From: Candidatus Brockarchaeota archaeon
Lineage (GTDB): Archaea > Thermoproteota > EX4484-205 > JAAOZP01
Assembly (NCBI GenBank): GCA_017601225.1
Contig: JAFNIX010000007.1
Location: forward strand, 49,291-113,290
DNA: 64,000 bases
Direction of reading: 5' to 3'
Part shown: positions 32,232 through 40,252 of the stretch, one piece after another
Layout: each line of letters starts with the position of its first letter
Numbering within the stretch: the stretch's first letter is position 1
The notes under the pieces: model-generated
What the model was told of the DNA's origin: nothing
Databases searched by the model: none
The model's input: the letters and a program-made list of their open reading frames with translations, nothing else
Position numbers and translations under genes: made by a program

Positions 32232-33530
32232 TTGAAAGGCCCAAAGATAGTTTTCATCGGAGCGGGCAGCGTTGTTTTCGCTAGGACCCTGATCTCAGAC
32301 ATTCTCTCCTACCCTGCGCTCAGAGAGTCTGAACTATGCCTGATGGATATTGATGCGGAGCGGCTTAAAATGATATTTGAGCTCGCGAAAATCATGACTT
32401 CAAAACACGCTCCCAGCGTTAGAGTAAGCAGCACGCTTAACCGGAGGGAGGCTCTCGAGGGCGCTGACTACGTCATAATAATGATACAGGTGGGTGGGCT
32501 TAAGGCGTTTGAGAAGGATATCTATATTCCTCTTAAATACGGTGTGAACCAGGAGGTTGGAGACACTCTGGGGCCAGGCGGTGTTTTCAGAGGGTTGAGA
32601 ACAATACCTGTTCTCATCGACATATGCAGTGACATGGAGGATCTCTGTCCTGATGCTCTGCTGATAAACTACGCGAACCCTATGGCGATAAACTGCTGGG
32701 CTATGAACAGGGCGACGAGAATAAGGAACGTTGGGCTCTGCCACAGTGTTCAGGGGACTGCTATGCAGCTTTCAAGCTACATAGGCGTTCCCTACGAGGA
32801 GGTTTACTACTGGGTGGCTGGCATTAACCATCAAGCCTTCTTCCTGGAGTTTAAGCATCTTGGGAAAGACGCTTACCCGCTGCTGTGGAAAGCCATGAGG
32901 AAGCCGGATGTCTATGAGAAGGATAAGGTTAGGTTCGAAATGATGAAGGCCCTCGGCTATTTCATAACGGAGTCGAGCCATCATCTTGGAGAATACGTTC
33001 CCTATTTCAGGGTGAATGAGGAGAGGCGTAGGAAGTACTGCGAGCCGAGATGGTTCTACTACCAAATATGTCAGGAAGCATGGAAGCCTCATTACGAGCA
33101 TATAATGAGGCAGATCTCCGGTGAGGAACCGGTTGAAGTGAAGCGTTCCCACGAGTACGGGGTTATGATAATAGACTCCATGGAGACAGGGGTAATCCGT
33201 AGGATAAACGGTAATGTTGAAAACACGGGTATTGTAACCAACCTGCCCTATGGGTGTTGCGTGGAGGTCCCGTGCTTCGTCGACGAAGGCGGGCTTCACC
33301 CCTGCTATGTCGGTGATCTCCCCCCGCAGTGCGCCGCGTTGAACAGGACCAATATTAATGTTCAGGAGCTGGCGGTGAAGGCTGCTCTCGAGGCTGACAG
33401 GGAGCTTGCTTACCAAGCGGTATTGTTCGACCCGTTGACGGCCGCGGTTTTGACTCCTGAGGAAATCAGGAAAATGGTTAACGAGATGTTTGAGGCTGAA
33501 AGGGAGTGGCTTCCACAATTCTACAAGTGA
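32232..33530 (+). CDS. Family 4 glycoside hydrolase, probable alpha-galactosidase
   Basis: About 432 residues. An N-terminal Rossmann fold binds NAD (IVFIGAGSVVFARTL), then NYANPMAINCWA and the motif GLCHSVQG at about 173-180. CHSV at the Mn2+ site is typical of alpha-galactosidase members of GH4, where alpha-glucosidases have CHEV. GINHQAFFLEF is also characteristic. No signal peptide, so it acts inside the cell. The TTG at 32232 is preferred because the TATA (cttttatg) at about 32200 is 30 nt upstream; a TTG at 32220 is closer than expected. The exact sugar is uncertain. Confidence 0.87.
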   Translation: MKGPKIVFIGAGSVVFARTLISDILSYPALRESELCLMDIDAERLKMIFELAKIMTSKHAPSVRVSSTLNRREALEGADYVIIMIQVGGLKAFEKDIYIPLKYGVNQEVGDTLGPGGVFRGLRTIPVLIDICSDMEDLCPDALLINYANPMAINCWAMNRATRIRNVGLCHSVQGTAMQLSSYIGVPYEEVYYWVAGINHQAFFLEFKHLGKDAYPLLWKAMRKPDVYEKDKVRFEMMKALGYFITESSHHLGEYVPYFRVNEERRRKYCEPRWFYYQICQEAWKPHYEHIMRQISGEEPVEVKRSHEYGVMIIDSMETGVIRRINGNVENTGIVTNLPYGCCVEVPCFVDEGGLHPCYVGDLPPQCAALNRTNINVQELAVKAALEADRELAYQAVLFDPLTAAVLTPEEIRKMVNEMFEAEREWLPQFYK

Positions 33531-33581
33531 TGGTTTAGCTAAAAATTACTCCTACTCAGGATTATTCCGGCCTTGAAAAAA

Positions 33582-34610
33582 CTAAATTTTTTCCAACACA
33601 AAAATATGGGGATATAGCCCGCCTGTTTCAACAACTCTTTCATGCACCAGCTTGAACCTCTTCGTCTTGAAAACAATGCTTCGGAATGCGGTTGCCTTAA
33701 GGCTTATCACCGCGATCCTGCCATCTGGCTTAACTATTTTTGAAGCCGAGTTGAGGAAGCGGAAAAATGTTTCTCTAAGGTTCTTCTCCCTCCCCATCCG
33801 GATCCCGTAGGGAGGGTTCGTCACCACTCTGTCTATGGTTGAATCATAATAGTCTTCAAGCCTCCGAGCGTCAGCAATCCTGAAGGAAACATGTTTCTCA
33901 ACACCGGCTGCCTCAGCGTTTCTCCTCGCCCCCTCCAGAAACCTGCTGTTAATATCGCTGCCGAAAATAGTTATCCTGCCGTCCCAGACCTGGGCCGCCT
34001 CTATAGGGATCGTGCCGCCCCCGCAGAAGGGGTCCAGAAGAACATCACCCTCCCTGACGCCCGCTATCCTCAGCATCCCGTAGGCTAGCGGCGCCTTTAT
34101 TGCAGCAGGATGGTTAAATGGCCTTTCAAACCTCTTGTGTAAAGACTCCCTTGTCAACTGAACCCCCACGTAGCATTTACTCCCTATCACGTCGCAGACA
34201 ATGTTCACGTCGAAGTTTTTCAAGTCGACCTTCCTACCGTATTTCTCAACCAGGGCTTGCCCCGCGTGCTTCTGAACTTGAACGGAGGTGAAAGCATGCT
34301 CGCCTATTCTCTGACACGTAACCCTAAAGGTTTCAGCACCCTCCAAATCCTCTATTTCAATATTCTTCAACCCGTTGTAAACGTCGAGCAGGCCCTCCTC
34401 CCCGGTTCTTATTTCTAAGACAGAAACGTGTTTCACAGCGTGGTATATTGAGCGCAGAGAGAAAACCTTGGCCAGTTTCTCCTCACCGATTTCAACGCTA
34501 ATCCTGCCAGGTAGACTGTGAAACCTTGATGCTCTCGCCTCTAAAACCTCTTCGACCTCTTTCTCAACTATGTCCTCAATACCCGGGTTTGTAGTGAGCA
34601 GAATAATCAA
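33582..34610 (-). CDS. THUMP-domain tRNA guanine-N2 methyltransferase (Trm14/TrmN-like)
   Basis: 342 residues. N-terminal ferredoxin-like and THUMP domains (LLTTNPGIEDIVEKEVEEV, HAFTSVQVQKHAGQAL), then a Rossmann methyltransferase with LLDPFCGGGTIPIEAA and the catalytic TNPPYG. It is closest to Trm14, which makes m2G6 in acceptor stems, but Trm11-type G10 enzymes share this layout. The start is a TTG at 34610; an A/T-rich promoter is at 34635-34655. It is transcribed alone. Confidence 0.88.
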   Translation of the reverse strand: MIILLTTNPGIEDIVEKEVEEVLEARASRFHSLPGRISVEIGEEKLAKVFSLRSIYHAVKHVSVLEIRTGEEGLLDVYNGLKNIEIEDLEGAETFRVTCQRIGEHAFTSVQVQKHAGQALVEKYGRKVDLKNFDVNIVCDVIGSKCYVGVQLTRESLHKRFERPFNHPAAIKAPLAYGMLRIAGVREGDVLLDPFCGGGTIPIEAAQVWDGRITIFGSDINSRFLEGARRNAEAAGVEKHVSFRIADARRLEDYYDSTIDRVVTNPPYGIRMGREKNLRETFFRFLNSASKIVKPDGRIAVISLKATAFRSIVFKTKRFKLVHERVVETGGLYPHIFVLEKI

Positions 34611-34707
34611 CGCGTTAACATCAGCATTTTCCCGCGCCTTAAAAGCTTTATTTATCGGGGGGATGCGGCGTACGCGCTAAAGCTTTTGAAGCGTCTTCTC
34701 TTGAAGG

Positions 34708-35610
34708 CTAGGTGTCAGGGGCGCTGATTTTCTCCGCGAGTTTAAACGCGTCGTGGAGCCTGGAGACTCCTTTAAGCGATTCCTCAGCTATGTGGAACAC
34801 GTTTATCCTCGACTCTTTCAGGAGAATATGCCATCCTGAAGGTTCAGACTTCTCCCATTTGCCTCCGAGGTTCCTGACTAATACTTCTCCCAAGTAGCTG
34901 CCGGTCATGAGCACAAGCCTCAACAGTATAGTGCTGTACGTGTTCTCCTCATCCTCCATGTCCACATCCTTGAAAAGCTGCTTGGGCCAGTATGCGTCAA
35001 TAACCCTGTCGAGTTCGACAAGCGAGCCCGGAGTATAGTCTATCGGCTTAAGCATCATGCTGTAGAACCATTCAACGCATTCTGCTGAGCAGTGTTTGAA
35101 GAAGGCTGGTCCAGGCTCAGAAAACCTATTCTCGTCCGCCACTATCTTTCCATCCTCCCCCCGCTTATAATAGGTGATTTCAAACTCCTCCTTACCGGAG
35201 GCCTCAACCCAGTTTTCCAAATACTTGTCCACCAGCTCCCAGTCTGTTTCACCGGAGTCGAGCCCGCAGTCTTCGAAAAGCTGCAGCTTCAAGTATTCTG
35301 CGGTGAACAAGGCGTCCCTAGAGTCTTGCCGCGACCTAAGGTTGCTTATTATCAAGCCTATTTTCGAAAGCCTGTCTTCGCCAAGCCTGGAGTCAAGCAG
35401 CCTCTTAGCCATCGCGAAAATAGAGCGGAACAGGAATGCTTTTTCAGCAGCATCCGTCGCTTCCTCCACGGAGTCGTTAATCCAATCGTAGAAGACCGTG
35501 GCCAGCCTTATTCTATCCTCGTCGCCGGACTCCATTACTTTAGTGAAATAATCTCTATACTCCTTCATGATCCCGGTTAAAACCGGCTTACCCTCTTCTT
35601 CCTCACCCAT
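34708..35610 (-). CDS. Conserved-looking hypothetical protein
   Basis: 300 residues, no family recognised. It is acidic and mainly alpha-helical, with a Cys/His pair in FFKHCSAECVEWFYSMML, a STILLRLVLMTGSYLGEVLVRNLGG helix and a GWHILLKESRINVFHIAEESLKG beta hairpin toward the C terminus. The last part resembles small bacterial proteins found with export or immunity genes, but I cannot confirm this. A TATA-like tttttaagc lies about 25 nt before the ATG, so the transcript is probably leaderless. It stands alone. Confidence 0.65.
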   Translation of the reverse strand: MGEEEEGKPVLTGIMKEYRDYFTKVMESGDEDRIRLATVFYDWINDSVEEATDAAEKAFLFRSIFAMAKRLLDSRLGEDRLSKIGLIISNLRSRQDSRDALFTAEYLKLQLFEDCGLDSGETDWELVDKYLENWVEASGKEEFEITYYKRGEDGKIVADENRFSEPGPAFFKHCSAECVEWFYSMMLKPIDYTPGSLVELDRVIDAYWPKQLFKDVDMEDEENTYSTILLRLVLMTGSYLGEVLVRNLGGKWEKSEPSGWHILLKESRINVFHIAEESLKGVSRLHDAFKLAEKISAPDT

Positions 35611-35661
35611 TAGTTAAGATGCTTGGCTTAAGCTTAAAAACCTTAGCCTAAGATCCCGGTA

Positions 35662-35925
35662 AAACGAGGGGTCTGGCGCTTGTTCTAAACACGTGCTCTA
35701 ACCTTAGCCGTCTGCTGTGCAACCTGACGCCGAGCGTAAAGCTTCGAAATCTCCTCCATCAGGGTCTTCTCCTTCTTGCACAATAACGTGTAAGCATCCT
35801 GGCCTATGACAACGTCCTTCTTCTCCCTTATCTTCTTAAGCTCGGCCTTCAGGTATCTGAGCAGCTCCTCCTCACTCTCGCTCCAGCTCAACCAGTAGAC
35901 ACCTCCATGGAAACGAGGGGTCTGG
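35662..35925. repeat. 15-bp direct repeats flanking a small gene
   Basis: AAACGAGGGGTCTGG occurs at 35662-35676 and again at 35911-35925, 249 bp apart, on either side of the 68-codon gene at 35685-35891. One copy lies in the gene's 5' leader and the other just after its stop codon. It could be a duplication scar, an insertion footprint or a bound RNA element. Confidence 0.6.
35685..35891 (-). CDS. Small basic coiled-coil protein
   Basis: 68 residues: MSWSESEEELLRYLKAELKK, then KDVVIGQDAYTLLCKKEKTLMEEISKLYARRQV and a basic end AQQTAKVRARV. No family recognised; the shape suggests a helical hairpin that could bind nucleic acid. The TTG start is supported by a strong GGAGGTG about 8 nt upstream. 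It seems to have a long leader, because the nearest TATA (cttaaatattt) is at about 36028-36038. It is bracketed by 15-bp direct repeats. Confidence 0.6.
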   Translation of the reverse strand: MSWSESEEELLRYLKAELKKIREKKDVVIGQDAYTLLCKKEKTLMEEISKLYARRQVAQQTAKVRARV

Positions 35926-36196
35926 GGCTAGACGAGCCTCTATCATCCATACGTTTTTTTACACTCGTCATTGTCACCTTTTCGACCCCTCCCCCCACCC
36001 CTCTATGTTTTTTAACACCGTCCAAATATTTAAGCTTTTTCCCTTGTTTAAAAACCCTTAAACCCTTTTAAACCGAAATGAACTGAAATGAACTGATTTA
36101 AACCGAATTTAAAGTTCAATCCAGCTATTCTCGCAGAGCCGGCTCTGAGAAGGGTTTAAAGAACACCTTAAAAACACGGTTTTGATGAAAACTTTT
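35892..36196. other. Intergenic region: long leader, C-rich tract and four 10-bp repeats
   Basis: Contains the probable promoter of the small gene (TATA about 36028-36038, minus strand). CCCCTCCCCCCACCCC at 35986-36001 would give a G-rich run in the leader RNA. Four in-phase decamers of consensus YYGAWWTRAA lie at 36073-36112 (CCGAAATGAA, CTGAAATGAA, CTGATTTAAA, CCGAATTTAA). No further gene is visible. Confidence 0.5.
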
Positions 36197-37192
36197 TTAG
36201 TACAAGGCTGAAACCGCCAGAAGGATTAACCCGTAAAAAGTTAGTGTCACCACTATCTCTACTGTTTTCTCAGGGTAATCTTTTTTGAAAAACAGTTTAA
36301 CCGGTGTCCTCAGCACCCTGCCAACCGGCTTGGTTAAGGGAAGCATGAAGGGGGTTCTAGACCTGTAGTCAGCGTATTCCGAGCCGTGTTTCCCAAGCAT
36401 ATCCTTCTCCTCCCGCAGAGCTATCCCGATGATTATCAGGGCTGCGGCAACCCAGAACAACGGCGGCGGCGCGAAATACCCTCCTCTAGGAGGTGTGAAA
36501 ACATACTTGTCGTAAACCAGCAGCCCGTAGCTCCAGGCTAGGAAGCTTAAGTACTGAGGGTGCCTCGAATACTTGTAGACCAGCATGTCTGCGAAACCCT
36601 TTCCCTGAAACCTGGCGTAGAACCATGTTGCGCAGCTGGCGAAAAACAGTGTTGACGCCGCAAAAACTATTGTTTTGAAAAGCGTTTCATCGAGGCTCCT
36701 CCCGTCGAAAGGGCTTAACACTGTTCTTAAACCGTCGTACGGCAGGTAAGCAATGTCGCCAAGCTCGAGAATACTGCTTGCCGCACTTATCTTCTCGTAG
36801 ATGGAGGAACCTGGTGAAAGCTCTATGACGGGGAGCCAAATGATCCTTAAGAAACCTATTCCTGAGAGGAAGAACATGGCTGAGGCGAAGTAGCTGAACG
36901 TTGGGAGGATGAGGCTGGCTGAACCCAGGAGGCTCAGCTTGTATCTTCCTAGTGTAAAGCCTAGGATTATTAGGATTAAAACGGCCCCCAGGCAAAGATA
37001 GCCTAAGGGTCTGACGGAGTCTACGAATTGTTCAGCCTCCTTCCAATCGCCGGCACCGTAGTGTGGAGTAGCCTCCATCAGCAGCCCGTTCAAAAAGACG
37101 GGGAGTTCAAGCGTGGAGTAGAGCAACGCGTACGAGAAGACTGCTGAAAGAATTATTGAGAAGAGGATCGCCCGGGTTTTACGCATTGTCAT
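36197..37192 (-). CDS. ICMT/PEMT-like membrane methyltransferase family protein
   Basis: 331 residues with about seven membrane helices. The C-terminal third carries the isoprenylcysteine/phospholipid methyltransferase pattern YSRHPQYLSFLAWS ... LREEKDMLGKHGSEYADYRSRTP, which binds SAM at the membrane surface. The N-terminal half is an extra membrane domain without recognised motifs. The substrate could be a lipid, a prenyl group or a small molecule. It precedes nothing obvious in function; the fucosidase gene ends 16 nt upstream, so the two may be co-transcribed. Confidence 0.75.
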   Translation of the reverse strand: MTMRKTRAILFSIILSAVFSYALLYSTLELPVFLNGLLMEATPHYGAGDWKEAEQFVDSVRPLGYLCLGAVLILIILGFTLGRYKLSLLGSASLILPTFSYFASAMFFLSGIGFLRIIWLPVIELSPGSSIYEKISAASSILELGDIAYLPYDGLRTVLSPFDGRSLDETLFKTIVFAASTLFFASCATWFYARFQGKGFADMLVYKYSRHPQYLSFLAWSYGLLVYDKYVFTPPRGGYFAPPPLFWVAAALIIIGIALREEKDMLGKHGSEYADYRSRTPFMLPLTKPVGRVLRTPVKLFFKKDYPEKTVEIVVTLTFYGLILLAVSALY

Positions 37193-37208
37193 CAGGCCTT
37201 GCGGTTGT

Positions 37209-38162
37209 TTAAAACCCGTAGTTCTTCCTCACCCAGGCTCCGACTTCTTTAAGCCGCTTAACCTGCTCCGGGTCAAGTTCACCGCTCGGCAGCGGCCCAA
37301 CGTTTAAAAGCAGGTTTGCACCAAGCCCGTTAACCTTCCTCAAAACTCCTATTAGTTCCTCACTAGACTTATAGTTCTTATCATCCTTATTGTAGCCCCA
37401 GCTGTTGTTGATAGTCATGCAGGTTTCCAAGGGCAGGTTTGAAACCTTAGCCTTGTTGAACCCAGCCGTGTTCTCGCCGGGAACATCCTGCTCAAATATT
37501 TGGAAATCCTCGCCGGGGAAAGGGTCGACGTGATGATTATTTCCTATGAGGGCTGAAGGCCGGAGCGAACGTATGGTTTCATAAAGATCTGTTAAACGCC
37601 AGTCGGCGTCAGGCTTGTCCCACCATCCGTCAAACCAGAATCCTCCGGCTTCATAGTTCTCGCAAAGCTCCCTGACCTGGCCAATATAGTAGTCCAGATA
37701 CTTTTCCCAGTTTCCGCCCGGCTTCCTTCCAGCGTATTGCCCGGTTAAGCCCAATGGATAGTAATCAGGGTGATGCCAGTCTAAAAGAGAGTAGTAGAAG
37801 AATACTTTAAGACCCGCCCTCCCGGCAGCCTCAGTCAGCTCCCTTAAAACATCCCTGCGGAAGGGTGTTCTAGTAACCTTGTAGTCTGTAAGCCTAGAGT
37901 CAAACATGCAGAAGCCATCGTGATGCTTAGTGGTGAAAGTTATGTATCTGGCGCCAGCCTCCTTGAAAACGCTCACCCACTCATCAGCGTTAAACCTCAC
38001 AGGGTTGAAAACGCTCGCGAGCTTCTCATACTCTTGAATACTCGTCTTCTCGTTGTGCATAACCCATTCCCCCCTCCCAAGGATAGAGTAAATCCCCCAG
38101 TGTATGAATATTCCGAGCCTAGCGTTCCTGAACCATTCTACCGCCGACTCCCTGCTGCCCAT
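37209..38162 (-). CDS. GH29 alpha-L-fucosidase
   Basis: 317 residues covering the GH29 catalytic barrel: GIFIHWGIYSILGRGEWVMHN at the start, FTTKHHDGFCMFDS, and GGFWFDGWWDK with the nucleophile Asp178. It ends with NLLLNVGPLPSGELDPEQ, so the usual C-terminal beta domain is missing; compact forms exist. No signal peptide, hence intracellular release of L-fucose from imported glycans. A TATA-like tttttaaac is about 25-30 nt before the ATG. Confidence 0.92.
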   Translation of the reverse strand: MGSRESAVEWFRNARLGIFIHWGIYSILGRGEWVMHNEKTSIQEYEKLASVFNPVRFNADEWVSVFKEAGARYITFTTKHHDGFCMFDSRLTDYKVTRTPFRRDVLRELTEAAGRAGLKVFFYYSLLDWHHPDYYPLGLTGQYAGRKPGGNWEKYLDYYIGQVRELCENYEAGGFWFDGWWDKPDADWRLTDLYETIRSLRPSALIGNNHHVDPFPGEDFQIFEQDVPGENTAGFNKAKVSNLPLETCMTINNSWGYNKDDKNYKSSEELIGVLRKVNGLGANLLLNVGPLPSGELDPEQVKRLKEVGAWVRKNYGF

Positions 38163-38270
38163 CGGGTCTAACGCTCCCCGCTTGTTTAAAAAAGTATTGC
38201 CTGAACCGTTTAAGATCCACTTGGTAAACAGGGTGAAATGTTTTTATCCTGCTACCCGTTCGGAACGCTG

Positions 38271-39245
38271 ATGGGTTCCCGGAGACTACTATACTTGTCC
38301 CGTTTAGACGTTGAAAAAGTAGCTCTCGACTTGAAAACCATAATCAGCCTATTGGAGGAAGCCTTCAGGCTTAAGGGCCGGGGCCTCGTAGAAATGCCTC
38401 CTAAACCCGGTATCCACACGAAGCCAGACGCCTTCATCCACGCGATGCCAGCCTACATCCCGGGGATGAGGTCCGCCGGAATAAAATGGGTGAGCGGCTA
38501 CCCGGAGAACTATAAGCATGGCCTCCCGTATATAAGCGGGCTCCTCATATTGAACGACGTTGAAACAGGACTGCCCTACGCGGTCATGGACTGCACCTGG
38601 ATAACTGCTTACCGGACTGGTGCTGCAACAGCCCTGTCGGCCAAATACTTAGCCAGACGGGATAGTGACACCGTCGGCATACTGGCTTGTGGGGTTCAGG
38701 GGCGTGCAAACCTGGAGGCCCTAACATGTCTGTTTAAAATAAGACGTGTCTACGCTTACGATATTTCTAGGGAGGCGCAGGATAAATACGTGAAAGAGAT
38801 GTCCGATAAGCTTGGCGTCGAAGTTATCGGGGTTAACGAGCCTAGGGAAGCCGTGGTTAAAAGCGACATCGTGGTGACCTCCGGCCCAATTTTGAAGAAC
38901 CCTAGGCCGACTATCGACAGGGATTGGCTTCAGCCAGGCGGCTTCGCTAGCGCAGTGGACTTCGACAGCTACTGGAAGCCGGAGGCGCTTGCCCAGTTCG
39001 ACAAGATAAGCACTGATGACCACGCGCAGTTCCAGTACTATAAGAGTATAGGGTATTTCCGTTCAACACCAGCCCCTTACGCGGACCTGGGCGAGATAGT
39101 TAACGGGTTTAAGCCTGGAAGAGAGAGGGATGATGAGAGGACTATGGCCATGAACCTTGGACTAGCATTGGAGGACATGGCGGTGGCTCCTGAAATATAT
39201 AGGAGGGCTTTGGAGAAAGGAGTGGGGACATGGCTGGAGCTTTGA
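38271..39245 (+). CDS. Ornithine cyclodeaminase/mu-crystallin family dehydrogenase
   Basis: About 324 residues. Rossmann segment VGILACGVQGRANLEAL (about 136-152), then YDISREAQDKY and the family TAYRTGAATALSAKYLA; KWVSGYPENYKHGLPYISGLL is the substrate side. Members include ornithine cyclodeaminase, alanine and ketimine dehydrogenases; the substrate is not predictable. The ATG at 38271 is chosen because a TATA (tttttatcc) at 38240-38249 lies 22-31 nt upstream, inside the longer open frame, implying a leaderless message. Confidence 0.87.
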   Translation: MGSRRLLYLSRLDVEKVALDLKTIISLLEEAFRLKGRGLVEMPPKPGIHTKPDAFIHAMPAYIPGMRSAGIKWVSGYPENYKHGLPYISGLLILNDVETGLPYAVMDCTWITAYRTGAATALSAKYLARRDSDTVGILACGVQGRANLEALTCLFKIRRVYAYDISREAQDKYVKEMSDKLGVEVIGVNEPREAVVKSDIVVTSGPILKNPRPTIDRDWLQPGGFASAVDFDSYWKPEALAQFDKISTDDHAQFQYYKSIGYFRSTPAPYADLGEIVNGFKPGRERDDERTMAMNLGLALEDMAVAPEIYRRALEKGVGTWLEL

Positions 39246-39398
39246 AACATGTTTAAGGATTTTGATTGTTTAGCCATAACGCTGGTCTTTTAACGCTTGT
39301 CAACAAGTGGCATGGTATGGAGCCGAACCATGTTGAAAAAGACGTGGGGGCGATTCGCACTCTCGTGAAAACTTAAACCATGCTTAGCCTTCAGATTA

Positions 39399-40193
39399 AT
39401 GCTCAAACACCAGCATAACTTTTCTATTCTCGTTTACCGGTTGAGACGCAAAATGTTTTTATTTAAAGAATTGGCTGCAACATTAGGGTTGCAGCTTAAC
39501 ACTACTCCGTCTGAGGAAGAGCTGAGGAAAATGCTCAGCGACTACTCGCGCGCCATATACGTTGCTAAGCTGGCGACTGGACCAGGTGGAACGTTAAGCG
39601 CCAGGCTGAACCGTGGGGGAACAATACTAGTTAAGCCGAGTGGCTTCAACCTTGGGGAGCTTAAGCCGGAGGACTTTGTGGAAGTGGAGTTGAAGACGCT
39701 TAGGGTGGTGAAAGGAGTTTTAAAGCCCTCAATGGAGGTGGGGGTTCTGGCAAGCTGCCACCTGGCTAGAGACGATGTCAACGCTGTTATACATGCTCAC
39801 CCGCCCTTCTGCATAGCCTTGACGACTGTTGGGCTTAACCTGAATACTCCCCTCTACCCTGATCACGCGGTTTTCCTGGAGAAGGTTGCTAACCTGCCGT
39901 TCTACCCGCCTGGCTCAGAGGAGCTTGCTGAAGCAGCCGGCGAGGCTGCGAGAACCCATGACTGCATGCTTTTAAAGAACCATGGGGTAATCACCCTCGG
40001 CTCCTCGCTTAGAGAAGCATACTACAGGCTGGAGATAATGGAGGAGAGCGCTAAGATCACTGTTTTCTCCTGGATTCTAGCAGGCCTGCTTAAACCAGGC
40101 GGGAAGCCTGAATCCCTTTCGGCTGAGCAGGCTGAAGCAATCAGGAGGCTTCAGGCAGAAGCGTACAGGAGGAGCTTGGCGAAAACCTGGTAG
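39399..40193 (+). CDS. Class II aldolase (fuculose/rhamnulose-phosphate aldolase-like)
   Basis: 264 residues of the aldolase II/adducin fold. GTLSARL near residue 68 marks the phosphate loop, VNAVIHAHPPF supplies two zinc His ligands, and LKNHGVITLG supplies the third. In deoxy-sugar breakdown such enzymes split fuculose-1-phosphate or rhamnulose-1-phosphate into DHAP and lactaldehyde. The ATG at 39399 has a TATA-like aacttaaac about 22-29 nt upstream; an internal ATG at 39453 is an alternative. The nearby fucosidase and sugar kinase support the role. Confidence 0.83.
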   Translation: MLKHQHNFSILVYRLRRKMFLFKELAATLGLQLNTTPSEEELRKMLSDYSRAIYVAKLATGPGGTLSARLNRGGTILVKPSGFNLGELKPEDFVEVELKTLRVVKGVLKPSMEVGVLASCHLARDDVNAVIHAHPPFCIALTTVGLNLNTPLYPDHAVFLEKVANLPFYPPGSEELAEAAGEAARTHDCMLLKNHGVITLGSSLREAYYRLEIMEESAKITVFSWILAGLLKPGGKPESLSAEQAEAIRRLQAEAYRRSLAKTW

Positions 40194-40252
40194 CCCTCTC
40201 AACAGAGGCTTAGGCCGCGATGATCTTCGACTGCTTAGCCTTGTGAGGCACA

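Noticed and set aside
32772..33518. 248-codon open frame antisense to the GH4 gene
   Set aside because: Shadow frame of a strongly conserved enzyme; its translation has no motif or promoter.
35986..36001. C-rich tract as a strong G-quadruplex
   Set aside because: On the G strand there are only three runs separated by single bases, so a standard four-run quadruplex is not assured; kept only as part of the leader description.
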